64,000 nt of DNA from Leptolyngbya sp. FACHB-261 (GCF_014696065.1 NZ_JACJPL010000031.1:744001-808000), one strand, 5' to 3'; counted from the stretch's first letter, positions 1 to 9,817 are shown. The notes: generated from the sequence alone by a model not told the origin. Made by a program: numbers and translations.

Positions 1-1473
1 ACCGCTCAAATCAGCATGGCTCAAGTAGGCATCGGTCAAGAGACTATCCCGCAGGTCAGCCCGGACCAGATTGGCATGACCTAAATCACAGTGTCTGAGG
101 TCGGCACCGCGCAGATTAGCTTGCAATAGACAGGCTTTGGTAAGAATTGAGCCAGACAGGAGCGCAGCTTGCAGAGCAGCCTGGGTGAGATTGCGCCCTG
201 CAAAATTGCGAACGCCCTTGGTGTAATCGTTGCGGACTGTGCGAGCTTCGCGCTCGGCATCATGCACCGGCGGTCGAGCCGAGGCCGCAATCACAATCGG
301 GCGCACCACAGCAGGCGTCAATTTCCCGGCTGAATTTGTGGTTGTCGCATTTTCAGCTCGGCGACGACGGATCGCCATCGCCAGTTGAGATAAGCCGGAG
401 GAGGTTTGGCTGCCGCTGTTGCCCTCTGAATTGCCCTGACTACCGGAGTGGCCTCCGGTCGTGGAGTTACCCTTGCGAAAGGCCGAGCGATAGGTAGGCA
501 CGGCTGGCTTGCTTGGTTGCTGGGCCATTAGACCTTGGGCCAGAGTTTGCAGATGGGGAGCCAGGTCTAGGTCCCGCAAAACCTCATTGGCAGAACGGTA
601 ACGCTGGCGGACCGAATCCTCCAGCATTTTCTTGAGAATGGCATCGAGATGAGGGCTCAGCACAACCTGGTCCTGCCAGATCACCTCACCGGTTAGTGGG
701 TCGTGGGCTAAGTGCTTGGGAGAACGCCCAGTTAGTAAGTATAAACAGGTCATGCCCAAGGCATAGATATCGCTGGCATAGACTGGGCGCAGAGCCATCT
801 GCTCAGGTGGGGCAAAACCAGCGGTGCCAATGGCAAAGGCAGTTAAGGCGGTTCGGTCAGATTCAGATAGGTCTGAGGCATCATTACTCACAACACCCGC
901 TTGCACCTGATGCTTAACAGCGCCAAAGTCAATGAGCACGAGCCGGCCATCTCGCTTGGCCCGGATTAAGTTGGCAGGTTTGATGTCTCGATGGATGACT
1001 CGGTTTTGATGCACAAATTCCAAAACCGGAAGTACTTCAATCAAGAACTGACGCACTTCCACCTCGTTAAATGCCCCCCGGCGCTCGACTTCTTGCTTGA
1101 GCGTCTCGCCCTCAACGTACTGCTGAACCAGATAAAACTCTTCATTCTCGCTGAAGTAGTCTAGAAGGCTGGGCACCTGCTGGTGAACGCCGACTTTAGC
1201 CAGGGTATTGGCTTCGCGCTCGAACAGTTCCTTCGCCATCTTCAGGGCTTGGGGAGCAGTCGCTACAGGACGCAGTTGCTTGACAACAAACAGCGGGAGT
1301 TCAGGTTGCGACTCGTCTTGCGATAGAAAGGTTGCTCCAAAGCCTCCGCGTCCCAGCGGCTCCACTGCACGGTAGCGCTCGTGCAATAGCAACTGATGGT
1401 TGCAAGCCTGACAAAAACGAGTATGGGTCAGATTTTCCGGATTCGGGCAAACAGGGTTGAAGCAATAACTCAT
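1..1473 (-). CDS. Ser/Thr protein kinase with zinc ribbon and C-terminal pentapeptide repeats (3' end outside window)
   Basis: Eukaryotic-type (Hanks) kinase; 491 codons lie in the window and the C-terminus continues past base 1. The N-terminus MSYCFNPVCPNPEN with later CxxC forms a short zinc ribbon (Cys 4, 9, 21, 24) typical of cyanobacterial kinases. The kinase domain follows: Gly-loop GRGGFGATF, FVVKQL lysine, catalytic HRDIKPANL, DFGAVK and APPEQ. A low-complexity Ser/Gly linker is followed by pentapeptide repeats (ANLRGADLRHCDL...) running off the edge. Start is the ATG at 1473; no longer ORF is plausible because homologues begin with this ribbon. Substrate is unknown. The pentapeptide tail probably acts as a protein-interaction stalk (inference). 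It is monocistronic as far as can be seen. Confidence 0.93.
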   Translation of the reverse strand, partial: MSYCFNPVCPNPENLTHTRFCQACNHQLLLHERYRAVEPLGRGGFGATFLSQDESQPELPLFVVKQLRPVATAPQALKMAKELFEREANTLAKVGVHQQVPSLLDYFSENEEFYLVQQYVEGETLKQEVERRGAFNEVEVRQFLIEVLPVLEFVHQNRVIHRDIKPANLIRAKRDGRLVLIDFGAVKHQVQAGVVSNDASDLSESDRTALTAFAIGTAGFAPPEQMALRPVYASDIYALGMTCLYLLTGRSPKHLAHDPLTGEVIWQDQVVLSPHLDAILKKMLEDSVRQRYRSANEVLRDLDLAPHLQTLAQGLMAQQPSKPAVPTYRSAFRKGNSTTGGHSGSQGNSEGNSGSQTSSGLSQLAMAIRRRRAENATTTNSAGKLTPAVVRPIVIAASARPPVHDAEREARTVRNDYTKGVRNFAGRNLTQAALQAALLSGSILTKACLLQANLRGADLRHCDLGHANLVRADLRDSLLTDAYLSHADLSG

Positions 1474-1829
1474 GGGGTCATACGCTCATGAAGGGCTACC
1501 CTGGCAAGGCAGGTGAATAGTGCACCGGTCAAGACCGCAGGTCGTCTCATAGAACTCGGACCCATGGTCCTTCTGGAATGAGTGAGCGGTTGCACATAGA
1601 GCAGCCAGCAGTTCATGCCACTTCAGGGTTGGGTTCGGGGTGATCCCAGTTTTCAAGATCTACGTTGCCAGGCGCAGCGGGAGTTCTACGGTTTTTACCT
1701 TGAAGAGTTGGTAAAGCCGACCCATTTTTGAGTCAAGGCCAGGTAAATACCCGCAATTTCCAGTAGATCTACTGATTTAGCGTGCTGATTTAGCGCTGGG
1801 TTCCAACGCTTTAGGTGAGAGGGAGGGAG
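1474..1829. other. Intergenic region, no gene seen
   Basis: Non-coding gap between two minus-strand genes. It should hold the promoter of the kinase gene, but I see no clear -35/-10 pair. Near its end, next to the DUF445 stop, is a two-copy 13-bp direct repeat (annotated separately). Confidence 0.5.
1771..1796. repeat. 13-bp tandem repeat, 2 copies
   Basis: actgatttagcgt and gctgatttagcgc lie head to tail and match at 11 of 13 bases. This is one of six intergenic loci in the window with a 13-bp tandem period. Confidence 0.7.
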
Positions 1830-3062
1830 CTAGGACTGAGCGAGTAGTAGCAGCGCCTGGACTACGCCCACTAGTACTCCCAAAACACCACCTAAGTTGA
1901 CGATCGCCTGCAACTCTTTTTGCACAATGCCTTGAATGGCTTCTTCTAAGCTGGCTGGTGTGGTTGCCTTGACTCGATCCACAATGACTCGGTCTAGATC
2001 GAGGATCGGAATCGCCTTAGCCACGATGGCTTCCAGGTCTTTTTCTAGATAGCGGTCTAGAATCAGGGCTAATTCCTGGCTGACCACTTCCAAGGAACTA
2101 TTAACCACAGTCGAATTGCGCAGACGGTTGAGCAGCAACACGGCTACCCCATTCCAATCCACTGTCTCGCTGAACCCCTGCAACAGCTCAGCTCCCTGTT
2201 CGCGGATGTAGGTACGCACACTCTCGCGCATCGCGCGGCGCAGCTGGCGCACAGTGGCAACCGGCAAGTTTTGTAGCGACAGGTTTTGCAGCAGCTCGAT
2301 CAGCCGTTGGCGTACCCCCAAAGCGAGGATGAGGTCAGCAATTCGCCGGTTGGCTTCACCCTGCTCTTCGATGCAAAAGGTCCTTAGCCGCTGTAGAGCG
2401 TTACGAGCACCAAATAGGTTAGCGACGACCCAATAGGTGCCGCTAGCTTTCTCCCGGAAGCCCTCATCAATGATCTCGATGTTGCGGTCAGTGAGGAAGC
2501 TGACCAGAGCGTCGCGCAGGTTGTCAGGCGGCAGCACAATGTCGAGCAACCATTCTGACAGTTGGCTGGCTTGGGCTTCGTTCAGCTGGAGATCCAGGAG
2601 AACCTGGTCAAAAATCTGGTTGAGCTGCGTTTCTAGAAAATCTTCACGACGAGCCAAGACCCGCAGCAAGCGAGGCAGAGATTGACTCAGCAGATCGCGC
2701 AAGATACCTGAGAGGATTCGGGCGGTCTTCTGCTCCGTATCATCACGAATCTGATCTAGGGCAACTCGCAATAACCACAGGATAGCCGCCTGCATGCGCT
2801 CGGTTGCCAGCAAGCGACGGGCCAGGTTTTGCAATTCTTCCGGGGTCAGCAGGGAGCCCAGAATCGCGTCAGCAATGCGTTGAGCCAGGCGCTCCTGGTT
2901 CTGGGGAATCAGCCCGGGTGTGAACGGCAGCTTGCGTCCGCCAATGTAGATGGCGCGATAGGGCCGAAACAGCATTCGGATCGCCAAGTCATTGGTAAAG
3001 TACCCGATGATGCCGCCAGCCACCGGGGAAATAAGCAGAGTCCAGTAGCTTGTTAGGGGCAA
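1830..3062 (-). CDS. DUF445 family membrane protein
   Basis: 410-residue protein of the DUF445 family (YheB/YjiN-like), function unknown. An N-terminal membrane segment ([20 protein letters not shown]) is followed by the family-typical phrase [21 protein letters not shown] long helical soluble middle has many Leu/Arg heptads, and a final hydrophobic helix ([20 protein letters not shown]) closes the protein, so both ends probably sit in the membrane. Length is normal for the cyanobacterial branch. It is divergent from the fibrillin gene at 3178, with 115 bp between the two starts. Family assignment is firm; the role is not known. Confidence 0.9.
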   Translation of the reverse strand: MPLTSYWTLLISPVAGGIIGYFTNDLAIRMLFRPYRAIYIGGRKLPFTPGLIPQNQERLAQRIADAILGSLLTPEELQNLARRLLATERMQAAILWLLRVALDQIRDDTEQKTARILSGILRDLLSQSLPRLLRVLARREDFLETQLNQIFDQVLLDLQLNEAQASQLSEWLLDIVLPPDNLRDALVSFLTDRNIEIIDEGFREKASGTYWVVANLFGARNALQRLRTFCIEEQGEANRRIADLILALGVRQRLIELLQNLSLQNLPVATVRQLRRAMRESVRTYIREQGAELLQGFSETVDWNGVAVLLLNRLRNSTVVNSSLEVVSQELALILDRYLEKDLEAIVAKAIPILDLDRVIVDRVKATTPASLEEAIQGIVQKELQAIVNLGGVLGVLVGVVQALLLLAQS

Positions 3063-3177
3063 AAGACGCGCTCAAGCACAGAAGTCCATTTGCAATTCTA
3101 TCTCTGGCAGCTCCAGCCTGACCTGCTAGAGTTCTTTTGAGCCCCTACCAACTTATCCCCACTGCTCTGGTCGCCTC

Positions 3178-3762
3178 ATGATTGGCAAAAGTGCCCTGCT
3201 GGAACGTCTCGCTGGAATGAATCGAGGTTTGAACGCCGAGGAGCGCGACCGGCAGGCAATTCTGGTGGCCGCCGCCGCCCTAGAAGCTTACAACCCGACC
3301 CCGCGCCCAACCGAGACACCACAAAAGCTGGATGGCAACTGGCGCTTGCTGTACACCACGAGTGAGGAATTGCTCAATTTGGGGCGGGTACCAGCACTGA
3401 AATTAGGTCAGATTTATCAGTGCATCCGAGCCTCTAGTGGGCGCGTTTACAACGTGGCAGAAATTACAGGGTTACCCCTGCTAGAAGGATTAGTCAGCGT
3501 TGGTGCTCGCTTTGAAGTAGTGTCTGAGCGACGCGTAAATGTTCAATTTGAGCGATTTGTCCTAGGGCTACAACGGTTGATTAATTACACCGATGTTAAT
3601 AATTTTCTAGAGCGGTTTGAAGCGGGTGAGAAATTCCGCGCAGTTGATTTTGAAATTAAAAATCGCGAGCAGCGAGGCTGGCTAGAAGTTACTTATCTGG
3701 ACGATGATTTACGTATTAGTCGGGGCAACGAAGGGAGTTTGTTTGTGCTGAGTAAGTATTAA
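3178..3762 (+). CDS. PAP/fibrillin family protein
   Basis: 194-residue plastid-lipid-associated protein/fibrillin homologue. These are lipocalin-like proteins associated with thylakoid plastoglobule lipids and photoprotection in plants and cyanobacteria. The diagnostic core is LDGNWRLLYTTSEELL followed by GQIYQCI and a beta-rich C-terminus ending in LRISRGNEGSLFVLSKY. There is no signal peptide, so it acts from the cytosolic side. The ATG at 3178 gives the normal family length. It is 52 bp upstream of the glycosyltransferase gene on the same strand and may share its transcript. Confidence 0.9.
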   Translation: MIGKSALLERLAGMNRGLNAEERDRQAILVAAAALEAYNPTPRPTETPQKLDGNWRLLYTTSEELLNLGRVPALKLGQIYQCIRASSGRVYNVAEITGLPLLEGLVSVGARFEVVSERRVNVQFERFVLGLQRLINYTDVNNFLERFEAGEKFRAVDFEIKNREQRGWLEVTYLDDDLRISRGNEGSLFVLSKY

Positions 3763-3814
3763 AACCAGTATTAAAACTCCGCCACTATCCCGTCACCATC
3801 GAGATTCTGAGTCT

Positions 3815-4906
3815 ATGCCTCGTCCAGCGCTCTATGCAGCGATTACTAGTCATGGTTTCGGACATGCTACCCGTACAGCAGCCGTTTTAGCGGAGGTGCA
3901 ACGGCAGTGCCCAGATGTTCTGTTGGTGCTAACGACTAGTGCTCCTCGTTGGTTGCTAGAAGCCTATCTCCCAGGTCATTTCATTCTGCGTCCTCGCGAT
4001 TTTGAACCGGGCGTGGTCCAAGCAGACAGCTTGACAATGGATCAGCCCGCAACGCTTGAGAAGTTGAAGGCATTCCAAGCCCGACAGCAGAGTTTTATTG
4101 CTGCAGAAGTGGATTTTATCCAGCGCAATCGCATTCAGTTGTTGTTGATGGATATGCCTCCTTCAGCGGTGGCAATTGCGCAGGCAGCTGGAGTACCCAG
4201 CTGGGCCGTGAGCAACTTTGGTTGGGATTTTGTCTACCAAGAGTGGGGGGGAGAGTTTGCCGAGATTGCCAACAGCATTCGCGAAACGTATCAACACTGC
4301 GACCGGCTGTTCCGCTTACCCTTTCATGAGCCGATGAGTGTTTTTCCAGTGATTGAAGACATTGGGCTAACGGGGGGCTGGCCCCGGCACTCGGCTGAAG
4401 AGGTGCGCTTACGATTTCGGCTGCCTGAGGACCGCCCAATTGCCTTGCTGACTTTTGGGGGGCTGGGTCTGGGGGAGATTCCCTACCAGAATGTACTTCG
4501 CCATCCAGATTGGTTTTTTGTGACCTTTGACCGGCGCTGCCCGACTGACCTGCCTAATCTAATGCAGATTCAGGACCGAACTACACGCCCAGTGGATGTG
4601 ATGCCGCTGTGCAGCCGCGTTATTTCTAAGCCAGGCTATGGCACCCTCTCTGAGGCCTGTCGCGTTGGCGTGCCGGTTACCTGTCTGGAGCGTCAGGGCT
4701 TCGCTGAAGCTAAGGTTCTCCTAGAGGGCTTGCAGGACTACAGCGAGCACCAGATTATCCCGCCCGAGGAGTTTTACCAAGGCAATTGGGACTTCTTATA
4801 CCAAAAGCCACTAGCACCCCGGAGCAGCGAACCCATAACCAAAAACGGCAACGAAACACTCGCTGCCGCTATTGTGGCTTATCTGACCAACCTCACCAAT
4901 CAGTAG
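3815..4906 (+). CDS. GT28/MGT-like glycosyltransferase
   Basis: 363-residue GT-B-fold nucleotide-sugar glycosyltransferase-like protein. The N-terminal motif SHGFGHATRTAAV is the Gly-rich acceptor-domain motif shared with MurG/GT28 and with the N-terminal domain of plant L-arabinokinases. The C-terminal KPGYGTLSEACRVGVPVTCL matches the donor-binding region. Neither donor nor acceptor can be predicted. It is cytosolic, with no membrane helix. It probably shares a transcript with the fibrillin gene. Family is confident, substrate unknown. Confidence 0.82.
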   Translation: MPRPALYAAITSHGFGHATRTAAVLAEVQRQCPDVLLVLTTSAPRWLLEAYLPGHFILRPRDFEPGVVQADSLTMDQPATLEKLKAFQARQQSFIAAEVDFIQRNRIQLLLMDMPPSAVAIAQAAGVPSWAVSNFGWDFVYQEWGGEFAEIANSIRETYQHCDRLFRLPFHEPMSVFPVIEDIGLTGGWPRHSAEEVRLRFRLPEDRPIALLTFGGLGLGEIPYQNVLRHPDWFFVTFDRRCPTDLPNLMQIQDRTTRPVDVMPLCSRVISKPGYGTLSEACRVGVPVTCLERQGFAEAKVLLEGLQDYSEHQIIPPEEFYQGNWDFLYQKPLAPRSSEPITKNGNETLAAAIVAYLTNLTNQ

Positions 4907-4939
4907 TTGCCCGTTAGGGAGTTAGGCCAAGACCAGTGC

Positions 4940-5104
4940 CTAGACCAAGCCCATCCAATCCAGCAGCCCTTGGCCGGTCACATACTCAATCACCAAGGCC
5001 AAGATGAAACCGATCATGGCGGCGCGTCCGTTTAGGCGCTCAGCATAATCGTTGAAACCGAATTTGGGGTCTTCAACATTGGGGGTTTGGCTCGGCTCTA
5101 CCAT
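4940..5104 (-). CDS. High-light-inducible protein (Hlip, single-helix CAB-like)
   Basis: 54-residue protein. MVEPSQTPNVEDPKFGFNDY leads into the chlorophyll-a/b-binding core AERLNGRAAMIGFILALVIE (ERxNGRxAMxGF), then a short tail ending DWMGLV. Hlips bind chlorophyll and carotenoid in the thylakoid and protect photosystem II assembly intermediates under excess light. The length is complete for the single-helix class. It is divergently placed next to rpaB, whose product represses hli genes in other cyanobacteria (known regulation). I could not find a clean HLR1 direct repeat in front of it. Confidence 0.93.
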   Translation of the reverse strand: MVEPSQTPNVEDPKFGFNDYAERLNGRAAMIGFILALVIEYVTGQGLLDWMGLV

Positions 5105-5412
5105 GGTGGGCTACCTCGTTAGGGGAAGGAACAGAAAGACAGTTAGTACTTCTACATTAATAGCTTGCATTAGCATTTAGTATACTTCACAAAAGTTATT
5201 TCGTGTTGTTTCGAAAGTCAGTGGTTGTGGAGTTGGCTGAGGCGGTCAACAGCGAGACTAAACAGCTCCATATAGTGATCCCAGAGTTATATGAATTAGG
5301 ATTAGAACTGCTGCGAAGCGTAATGATTTCCTTCGATTTCGCGCAATAGCGCGATGTTAAAGTGAGGAAAAATTAATCTAATCCAATATTTCGACGTAAG
5401 GGAGTTGGCACC
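5105..5412. promoter_or_regulatory. Divergent Hlip/rpaB promoter region
   Basis: 308 bp between the Hlip and rpaB starts, AT-rich in the half nearest the Hlip gene. It contains the perfect palindrome TCGCGC-AATA-GCGCGA at 5339-5354 about 60 bp before the rpaB start, which could be an operator or leader hairpin. The RBS AAGGGAG precedes the rpaB TTG. Individual promoter elements are not clear enough to assign. Confidence 0.5.
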
Positions 5413-6144
5413 TTGGAGACTCACAAAGAAAAAATACTGGTAGTGGATGACGAAGCCAGCATTCGCCGAATCCTGGAAACTCGCCTATCAATGATCGGCT
5501 ACGACGTTGTAACCGCAGCCGACGGTGAAGAGGCGCTGGACATGTTTCGCAGCGAAATCCCTGACCTAGTCGTGTTGGATGTGATGATGCCCAAGCTAGA
5601 TGGCTATGGGGTTTGTCAGGAACTACGCAAAGAGTCTGATGTGCCGATCATCATGCTGACTGCGCTGGGAGATGTCGCTGACCGGATCACAGGTCTAGAA
5701 TTAGGGGCAGATGACTATGTTGTGAAGCCCTTTTCGCCTAAAGAGCTGGAAGCGCGCATTCGCTCCGTCTTGCGTCGGGTCGAGAAGACGGGCACTTCGG
5801 GCATTCCTAGCTCCGGGGTGATTTTTGTTGGCAACCTGCGCATTGATACCAATAAACGCCAAGTCTACAAAGGCGATGAGCGGATTCGGCTAACGGGTAT
5901 GGAATTTAGCCTGTTAGAGCTGCTAGTGAGCCGTTCGGGTGAACCGTTCTCGCGTTCGGAAATTTTGCAGGAAGTTTGGGGCTACACGCCAGAGCGCCAT
6001 GTAGACACGCGGGTGGTTGATGTTCATATCTCGCGGCTGCGGGCCAAGCTGGAAGATGATCCCAGCAATCCAGAGCTGATTCTGACCGCGCGGGGCACCG
6101 GCTATCTGTTCCAGCGGATCATTGAGCCGGTCGAGAACGAGTAG
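5413..6144 (+). CDS. rpaB: OmpR-type response regulator RpaB (Ycf27)
   Basis: 243-residue two-component response regulator. The receiver domain (residues 1-125) has KILVVDDE acidic pocket, phospho-acceptor Asp in DLVVLDVMMP, Thr in MLTALGD and Lys in DDYVVKPF. The winged-helix DNA-binding domain (about 145-240) has VWGYTPERHVDTRVVDVHIS. It is near-identical to cyanobacterial RpaB, an essential regulator of photosynthesis and high-light genes through HLR1 sites. The start is TTG at 5413, giving METHKEKILVVDDE in agreement with the family N-terminus; AAGGGAG lies at the correct distance and no in-frame ATG exists nearby. The cognate kinase NblS is not in this window. Confidence 0.96.
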   Translation: METHKEKILVVDDEASIRRILETRLSMIGYDVVTAADGEEALDMFRSEIPDLVVLDVMMPKLDGYGVCQELRKESDVPIIMLTALGDVADRITGLELGADDYVVKPFSPKELEARIRSVLRRVEKTGTSGIPSSGVIFVGNLRIDTNKRQVYKGDERIRLTGMEFSLLELLVSRSGEPFSRSEILQEVWGYTPERHVDTRVVDVHISRLRAKLEDDPSNPELILTARGTGYLFQRIIEPVENE

Positions 6145-6239
6145 GGTTGGCGTTGTGCTCTCCCTTAGAGGCGAGACTAGCTAAGCTTGGCCTTGTTGCA
6201 GTAGGATCTGAGCACTGCGCCTATTTCAAATTGGCGCGA

Positions 6240-6312
<73 letters not shown>

Positions 6313-6320
6313 TTTGAGTC

Positions 6321-6347
6321 GAGGTCAGGGCTTCTCCTGACCTCTTT
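6321..6347 (+). terminator. Hairpin terminator after tRNA-Arg
   Basis: GAGGTCAGG-gcttct-CCTGACCTC forms a perfect 9-bp stem with a short T run (TTT) starting 8 bp past the tRNA end. Confidence 0.75.
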
Positions 6348-7124
6348 GAAGTTGGGGATGCAGAAACCCACGAACTGGAGTCTGGGGCTAAACCAGTGAA
6401 ACCCGCACGGGCAGGTTTGATTGTCCTTAGTCATAAAGACTAGCCTTGCTGATGCAGCCGCGCTTTTATTTAACAGACATGGCATTAGCTAGGAGCTGGA
6501 TAAGAAGTGGGCCATCGCATTTCTATCTTTCCCAATTCGATGCCATCGAGGAAACAGCAATAGATGAGGGCAGATTGGCTCTCAATGGTCCCTTTGGCAA
6601 AAGCGATGAACGAGGCAGAGAAGATTAAACTCGTAAAAATTGAGGCTTCACAACGGGTTGATTGAGGCTTAATAAGCGATAAAGCTATGGTCGATCAAGG
6701 GTAGACTATCTTCTGCTAATTGAGTCGCGGTTAATGATCCTCATTCGCAGCGCTCTGGTATTTCTGGAGCAAGTGCAAGCCTGGAGTTTGGTGCCGCTAT
6801 CAATTTCCCAACCTGAATGTTCCAACTCGCCACTCCACATGAAACGACCAGGAGTATTGGCCCCTCCCCTTTTCAGCTTCACAACAACGTGACTCCCCCA
6901 GTAAAACCTGTCAAGTAAGACTGGTTCCCTTCAGCAAGGTTGTCAAACGTCTTGCAAGTTACCTCTCACACTTTTTGCCATATTTGTCTCAATGGTTAGG
7001 GCTGACAAACCGTGTTTAGGCGCGTTTTAATTGACACAATAGAACCTTGTAAAGAAATATAGCTTTAGACGGAGTGTTCTAACTAAACTGTTTGACACAT
7101 TAGTAACTGGGATAAGGGCTGACC
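6348..7124. other. Intergenic region without a convincing gene
   Basis: About 780 bp between the tRNA terminator and the lipid kinase gene. Short ORFs on both strands (for example 6446-6628) have no RBS and no recognisable composition. The last 100 bp are AT-rich and promoter-like. I see no structured RNA or mobile-element end. Confidence 0.5.
7031..7060 (+). promoter_or_regulatory. Candidate promoter for the lipid kinase gene
   Basis: TTGACA at 7031 is followed after 18 bp by AAATAT. A second TTGACA occurs at 7092 without a good -10. This is sequence match only. Confidence 0.35.
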
Positions 7125-7151
7125 TTGAGCACTGTTGGAGCTAATGCTGAC

Positions 7152-8114
7152 ATGAGCCGCCGCTCGGCCTGTTTGATTTACAACCCTGTTGCAGGGCAAG
7201 GCGATTCGGAGGCAGATCTCCAAAAGATTCGCGAATTGCTAGAACCAGAATTTGACCTTGACATTCGCTACACCACAGAAGAAACCGATGCCGATGAGCT
7301 GGCTCTAGCCGCAGTTCAGGAAGGGGTGGCAATGATTATTGCCTCCGGTGGTGATGGTACCTTATCAGCCGCCGCAACGGCTCTGGTCGGAACCAGCATT
7401 CCCTTTGGTGTCATTTCCCGGGGAACGGCTAACGCCTTTGCCAATGCCCTGGGCATTCCTGACACAATCGAAGAAGCTTGTGAAACCATCTTGACCGGCT
7501 CAGTTCGCGTAGTTGACGCAGCAACCTGTAATGGCAAGCCAATGGTGCTGTTAGCGGGAATTGGCTTTGAAGCTGAAGCAGTTGAGCGGGCAGACCGCGC
7601 CGCCAAAAACCGGTTTGGCATGCTGGCCTACGTCTTAGCTGGAGTGCAGCAGCTACGGCAACTGGAGATCTTTGAAGCGCAGATCGAAACTGACGACAAA
7701 GTAGTTACGGTGACTGCTGCCGCTGTGACCGTTGCCAATGCAGCCCCTTCCACTTCAATCTTGGCCCAAGGACCGGCAGCAGTTGTAGTGGATGATGGCA
7801 TGTTAGATATCACGATCGTGGCACCTTCGACTGCGACTGGAGCGATTGCGGCGGGCTTTCATCTGCTGCAAACAGCTTTACAGGGCGTCGCTGGTGAACG
7901 TCCTGATATTGGCTACTTGCGGTCTCGCTCCGTCAAAATCACCACCGATCCGCCTCAGAAAATTGCGTTGGACGGTGAAATTGTCGGCACCACACCTGTC
8001 GATATTCAATGCATTCCTGGTGGTCTGACAATTCTGGTACCTAAGCCCGAGCTAGAGCCAGAACCCACTGAAAAACTAGAGGGACTGCCGAATTTGCAAG
8101 TCAAGATCAAGTGA
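7152..8114 (+). CDS. YegS/BmrU-type diacylglycerol/lipid kinase
   Basis: 320 residues from the ATG at 7152. DAGK catalytic domain with LIYNPVAGQG (nucleotide-binding entry), ASGGDGTLSAAATAL (GGDGT ATP motif) and VISRGTANAFANALGI, then a beta-sandwich domain with LLAGIGFEAEAVERAD and ALDGEIVGTTPVDI. It phosphorylates a lipid such as diacylglycerol or sphingoid base; the substrate is not determinable. A TTG at 7125 preceded by AAGGG would add nine residues (MSTVGANAD). I prefer the ATG because homologues begin with MSR-ACLI, but the TTG cannot be excluded. Confidence 0.9.
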   Translation: MSRRSACLIYNPVAGQGDSEADLQKIRELLEPEFDLDIRYTTEETDADELALAAVQEGVAMIIASGGDGTLSAAATALVGTSIPFGVISRGTANAFANALGIPDTIEEACETILTGSVRVVDAATCNGKPMVLLAGIGFEAEAVERADRAAKNRFGMLAYVLAGVQQLRQLEIFEAQIETDDKVVTVTAAAVTVANAAPSTSILAQGPAAVVVDDGMLDITIVAPSTATGAIAAGFHLLQTALQGVAGERPDIGYLRSRSVKITTDPPQKIALDGEIVGTTPVDIQCIPGGLTILVPKPELEPEPTEKLEGLPNLQVKIK

Positions 8115-8214
8115 GAATCTGAGCTGAGATTGCTGAGATAGGCGTCAGGGATATCTCTAAAATTGGGTGGTTTAAGTACGTACCCGAGCCTGGATCGACA
8201 GGTATTGAGCAGTC

Positions 8215-9786
8215 GTGGCAAATTTGATCAAGAGTCAGTCCTTGCAGGGTAAGCTCGTCGGGCTTACCCGAACTAAGTTTTATAAACAACTCTCCTGGCT
8301 GACTTCGCCTAAAAATCTCTCCTGGCTTGCTATTGCCTTGGGAGTTGTATTTAGGCTGGTTCAATATGCATCTAATCGGTCCCTTTGGGCTGATGAAGCA
8401 GTTTTAGCGCTGAACATTATTGACCGTTCTTTTCTAGAACTGCTACAGCCTTTAGATTATGACCAGGGAGCCCCGGTCGGCTTTCTAATGATTGAAAAGT
8501 TGGCTGTTCAGGCATTGGGCAACCACGAATATGCGCTTCGGTTGTTTCCTCTGCTCACTGGCATTGCTGCTCTGTTTCTGCTTTATGAGCTAGCCAAGCG
8601 TTGTTTACCCTGGCAGGCAATTCCGATTGCTTTGTTGCTATTTGCCAGTTCAAAACACGTCATCTACTATGCATCAGAGGTCAAACAGTATTCTAGCGAT
8701 ATCGCTATTGCTTTACTCTCTAGTTTGCTGGCTACCAATTTGCTAGCTCAGAAGCTAAGGACAAGACAGCTACTCCTGATCTCTGTAGTAGGAGGTATCA
8801 GCATCTGGTTTTCCCATCCTGCCATTTTTGTTCTAGCGGGAGTGGGCACACTGGTGCTGCTGTTAAAGCTGGTTGAGGGTGAAAGAGAGAACGCATTAAA
8901 AATCTCAATGGTCCAAGGCACTTGGCTCTTGAGTTTTTTAGTTTGCTATCTGATTTCTCTGCGGGATCTCAGTAGCAATCAAGATTTATTAACCTCCTGG
9001 GGTGATGCATTTCCCGCCTCGCCCTTTGATCTGCTTTGGTTTCTGGATGCTCTGGGCAAGTTCTTCTATCAACCCCTTGGTTTTGCCGGCCCCTTTGATG
9101 TCCTAGCAATTCTGGTTTTTTTGGCGGGCTGTGCGTCTTATGGCAAGAAAAATTTAAAGACGCTGTTGGTCTTGCTATCGCCAATCTTGGTCACGCTTTT
9201 GGCTGCTTGTTTGCAGAAGTATCCGTTTCAGGCCCGCCTGGTTTTATTTCTAATTCCTTTCTTTATCCTGCTGATGGCTGAGGGTCTGACTTATCTCAGA
9301 ACCAGAAGATCCATGTGGCTGTCAGGAGTTGGGACAGTGCTGTTAGTGTGCCTCTTAGCTCCGCCGTTGCTGGATGCCAGCCAACTTCTGGTCAAACCGA
9401 AGTTGAGAGAAGAAATCAAGCCTGTCATCGCCTATGTGAGAGAACACCAACAGCCGGAGGATGTTCTGTATATTTTCCAACGAGGGGAGTATCAATTCAA
9501 ATATTACGCTGAGCGATATGGCTATCAGAAGGGTGACTACATCATTGGCGTGGACGACCTGGATCAGTACGATCAACAAAAAGAAGTTTCAGCTGCTGAA
9601 TGGAAGCGCTACCAAGCAGATCTAGACCAATTACGCGGCAATCCGCGTGTGTGGTTGCTGTTCTCCCACAGCTTGCTTAAACAAGAGAATGAAATGATCC
9701 AAACCTATCTAAATCAGATTGGACAAAGAATAGATAGTTTTGAACGTCCGGGAGCATTTGTCTATTTGTATAACCTGCAAAAATAG
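8215..9786 (+). CDS. GT39-family (PMT/ArnT-like) membrane glycosyltransferase
   Basis: 523-residue polytopic protein with about 10-12 hydrophobic segments. The first outer loop contains the GT-C acidic motif SLWADEAVLALN, as in ArnT/PMT-2-type enzymes that use polyprenyl-phosphate sugars. It ends in a soluble domain of about 130 residues (from VKPKLREEIKPVIAYVREH). The GTG start at 8215 gives a basic N-terminal tail before the first helix. It is the plus-strand edge of a five-gene GT-C locus (8.2-16.8 kb). Donor and acceptor are unknown; cell-envelope polysaccharide or lipid glycosylation is likely (inference). Confidence 0.8.
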   Translation: MANLIKSQSLQGKLVGLTRTKFYKQLSWLTSPKNLSWLAIALGVVFRLVQYASNRSLWADEAVLALNIIDRSFLELLQPLDYDQGAPVGFLMIEKLAVQALGNHEYALRLFPLLTGIAALFLLYELAKRCLPWQAIPIALLLFASSKHVIYYASEVKQYSSDIAIALLSSLLATNLLAQKLRTRQLLLISVVGGISIWFSHPAIFVLAGVGTLVLLLKLVEGERENALKISMVQGTWLLSFLVCYLISLRDLSSNQDLLTSWGDAFPASPFDLLWFLDALGKFFYQPLGFAGPFDVLAILVFLAGCASYGKKNLKTLLVLLSPILVTLLAACLQKYPFQARLVLFLIPFFILLMAEGLTYLRTRRSMWLSGVGTVLLVCLLAPPLLDASQLLVKPKLREEIKPVIAYVREHQQPEDVLYIFQRGEYQFKYYAERYGYQKGDYIIGVDDLDQYDQQKEVSAAEWKRYQADLDQLRGNPRVWLLFSHSLLKQENEMIQTYLNQIGQRIDSFERPGAFVYLYNLQK

Positions 9787-9817
9787 AGCTCTATTCGCGA
9801 CTTACTGTGAGTAATGA

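Noticed and set aside
5105-5200. HLR1 element before the Hlip gene
   Set aside because: No pair of (G/T)TTACA(A/T)(A/T) octamers with 2-bp spacing found on either strand.
6446-6628. 60-codon ORF after tRNA-Arg
   Set aside because: No RBS or recognisable sequence; overlaps a reverse ORF of similar quality.
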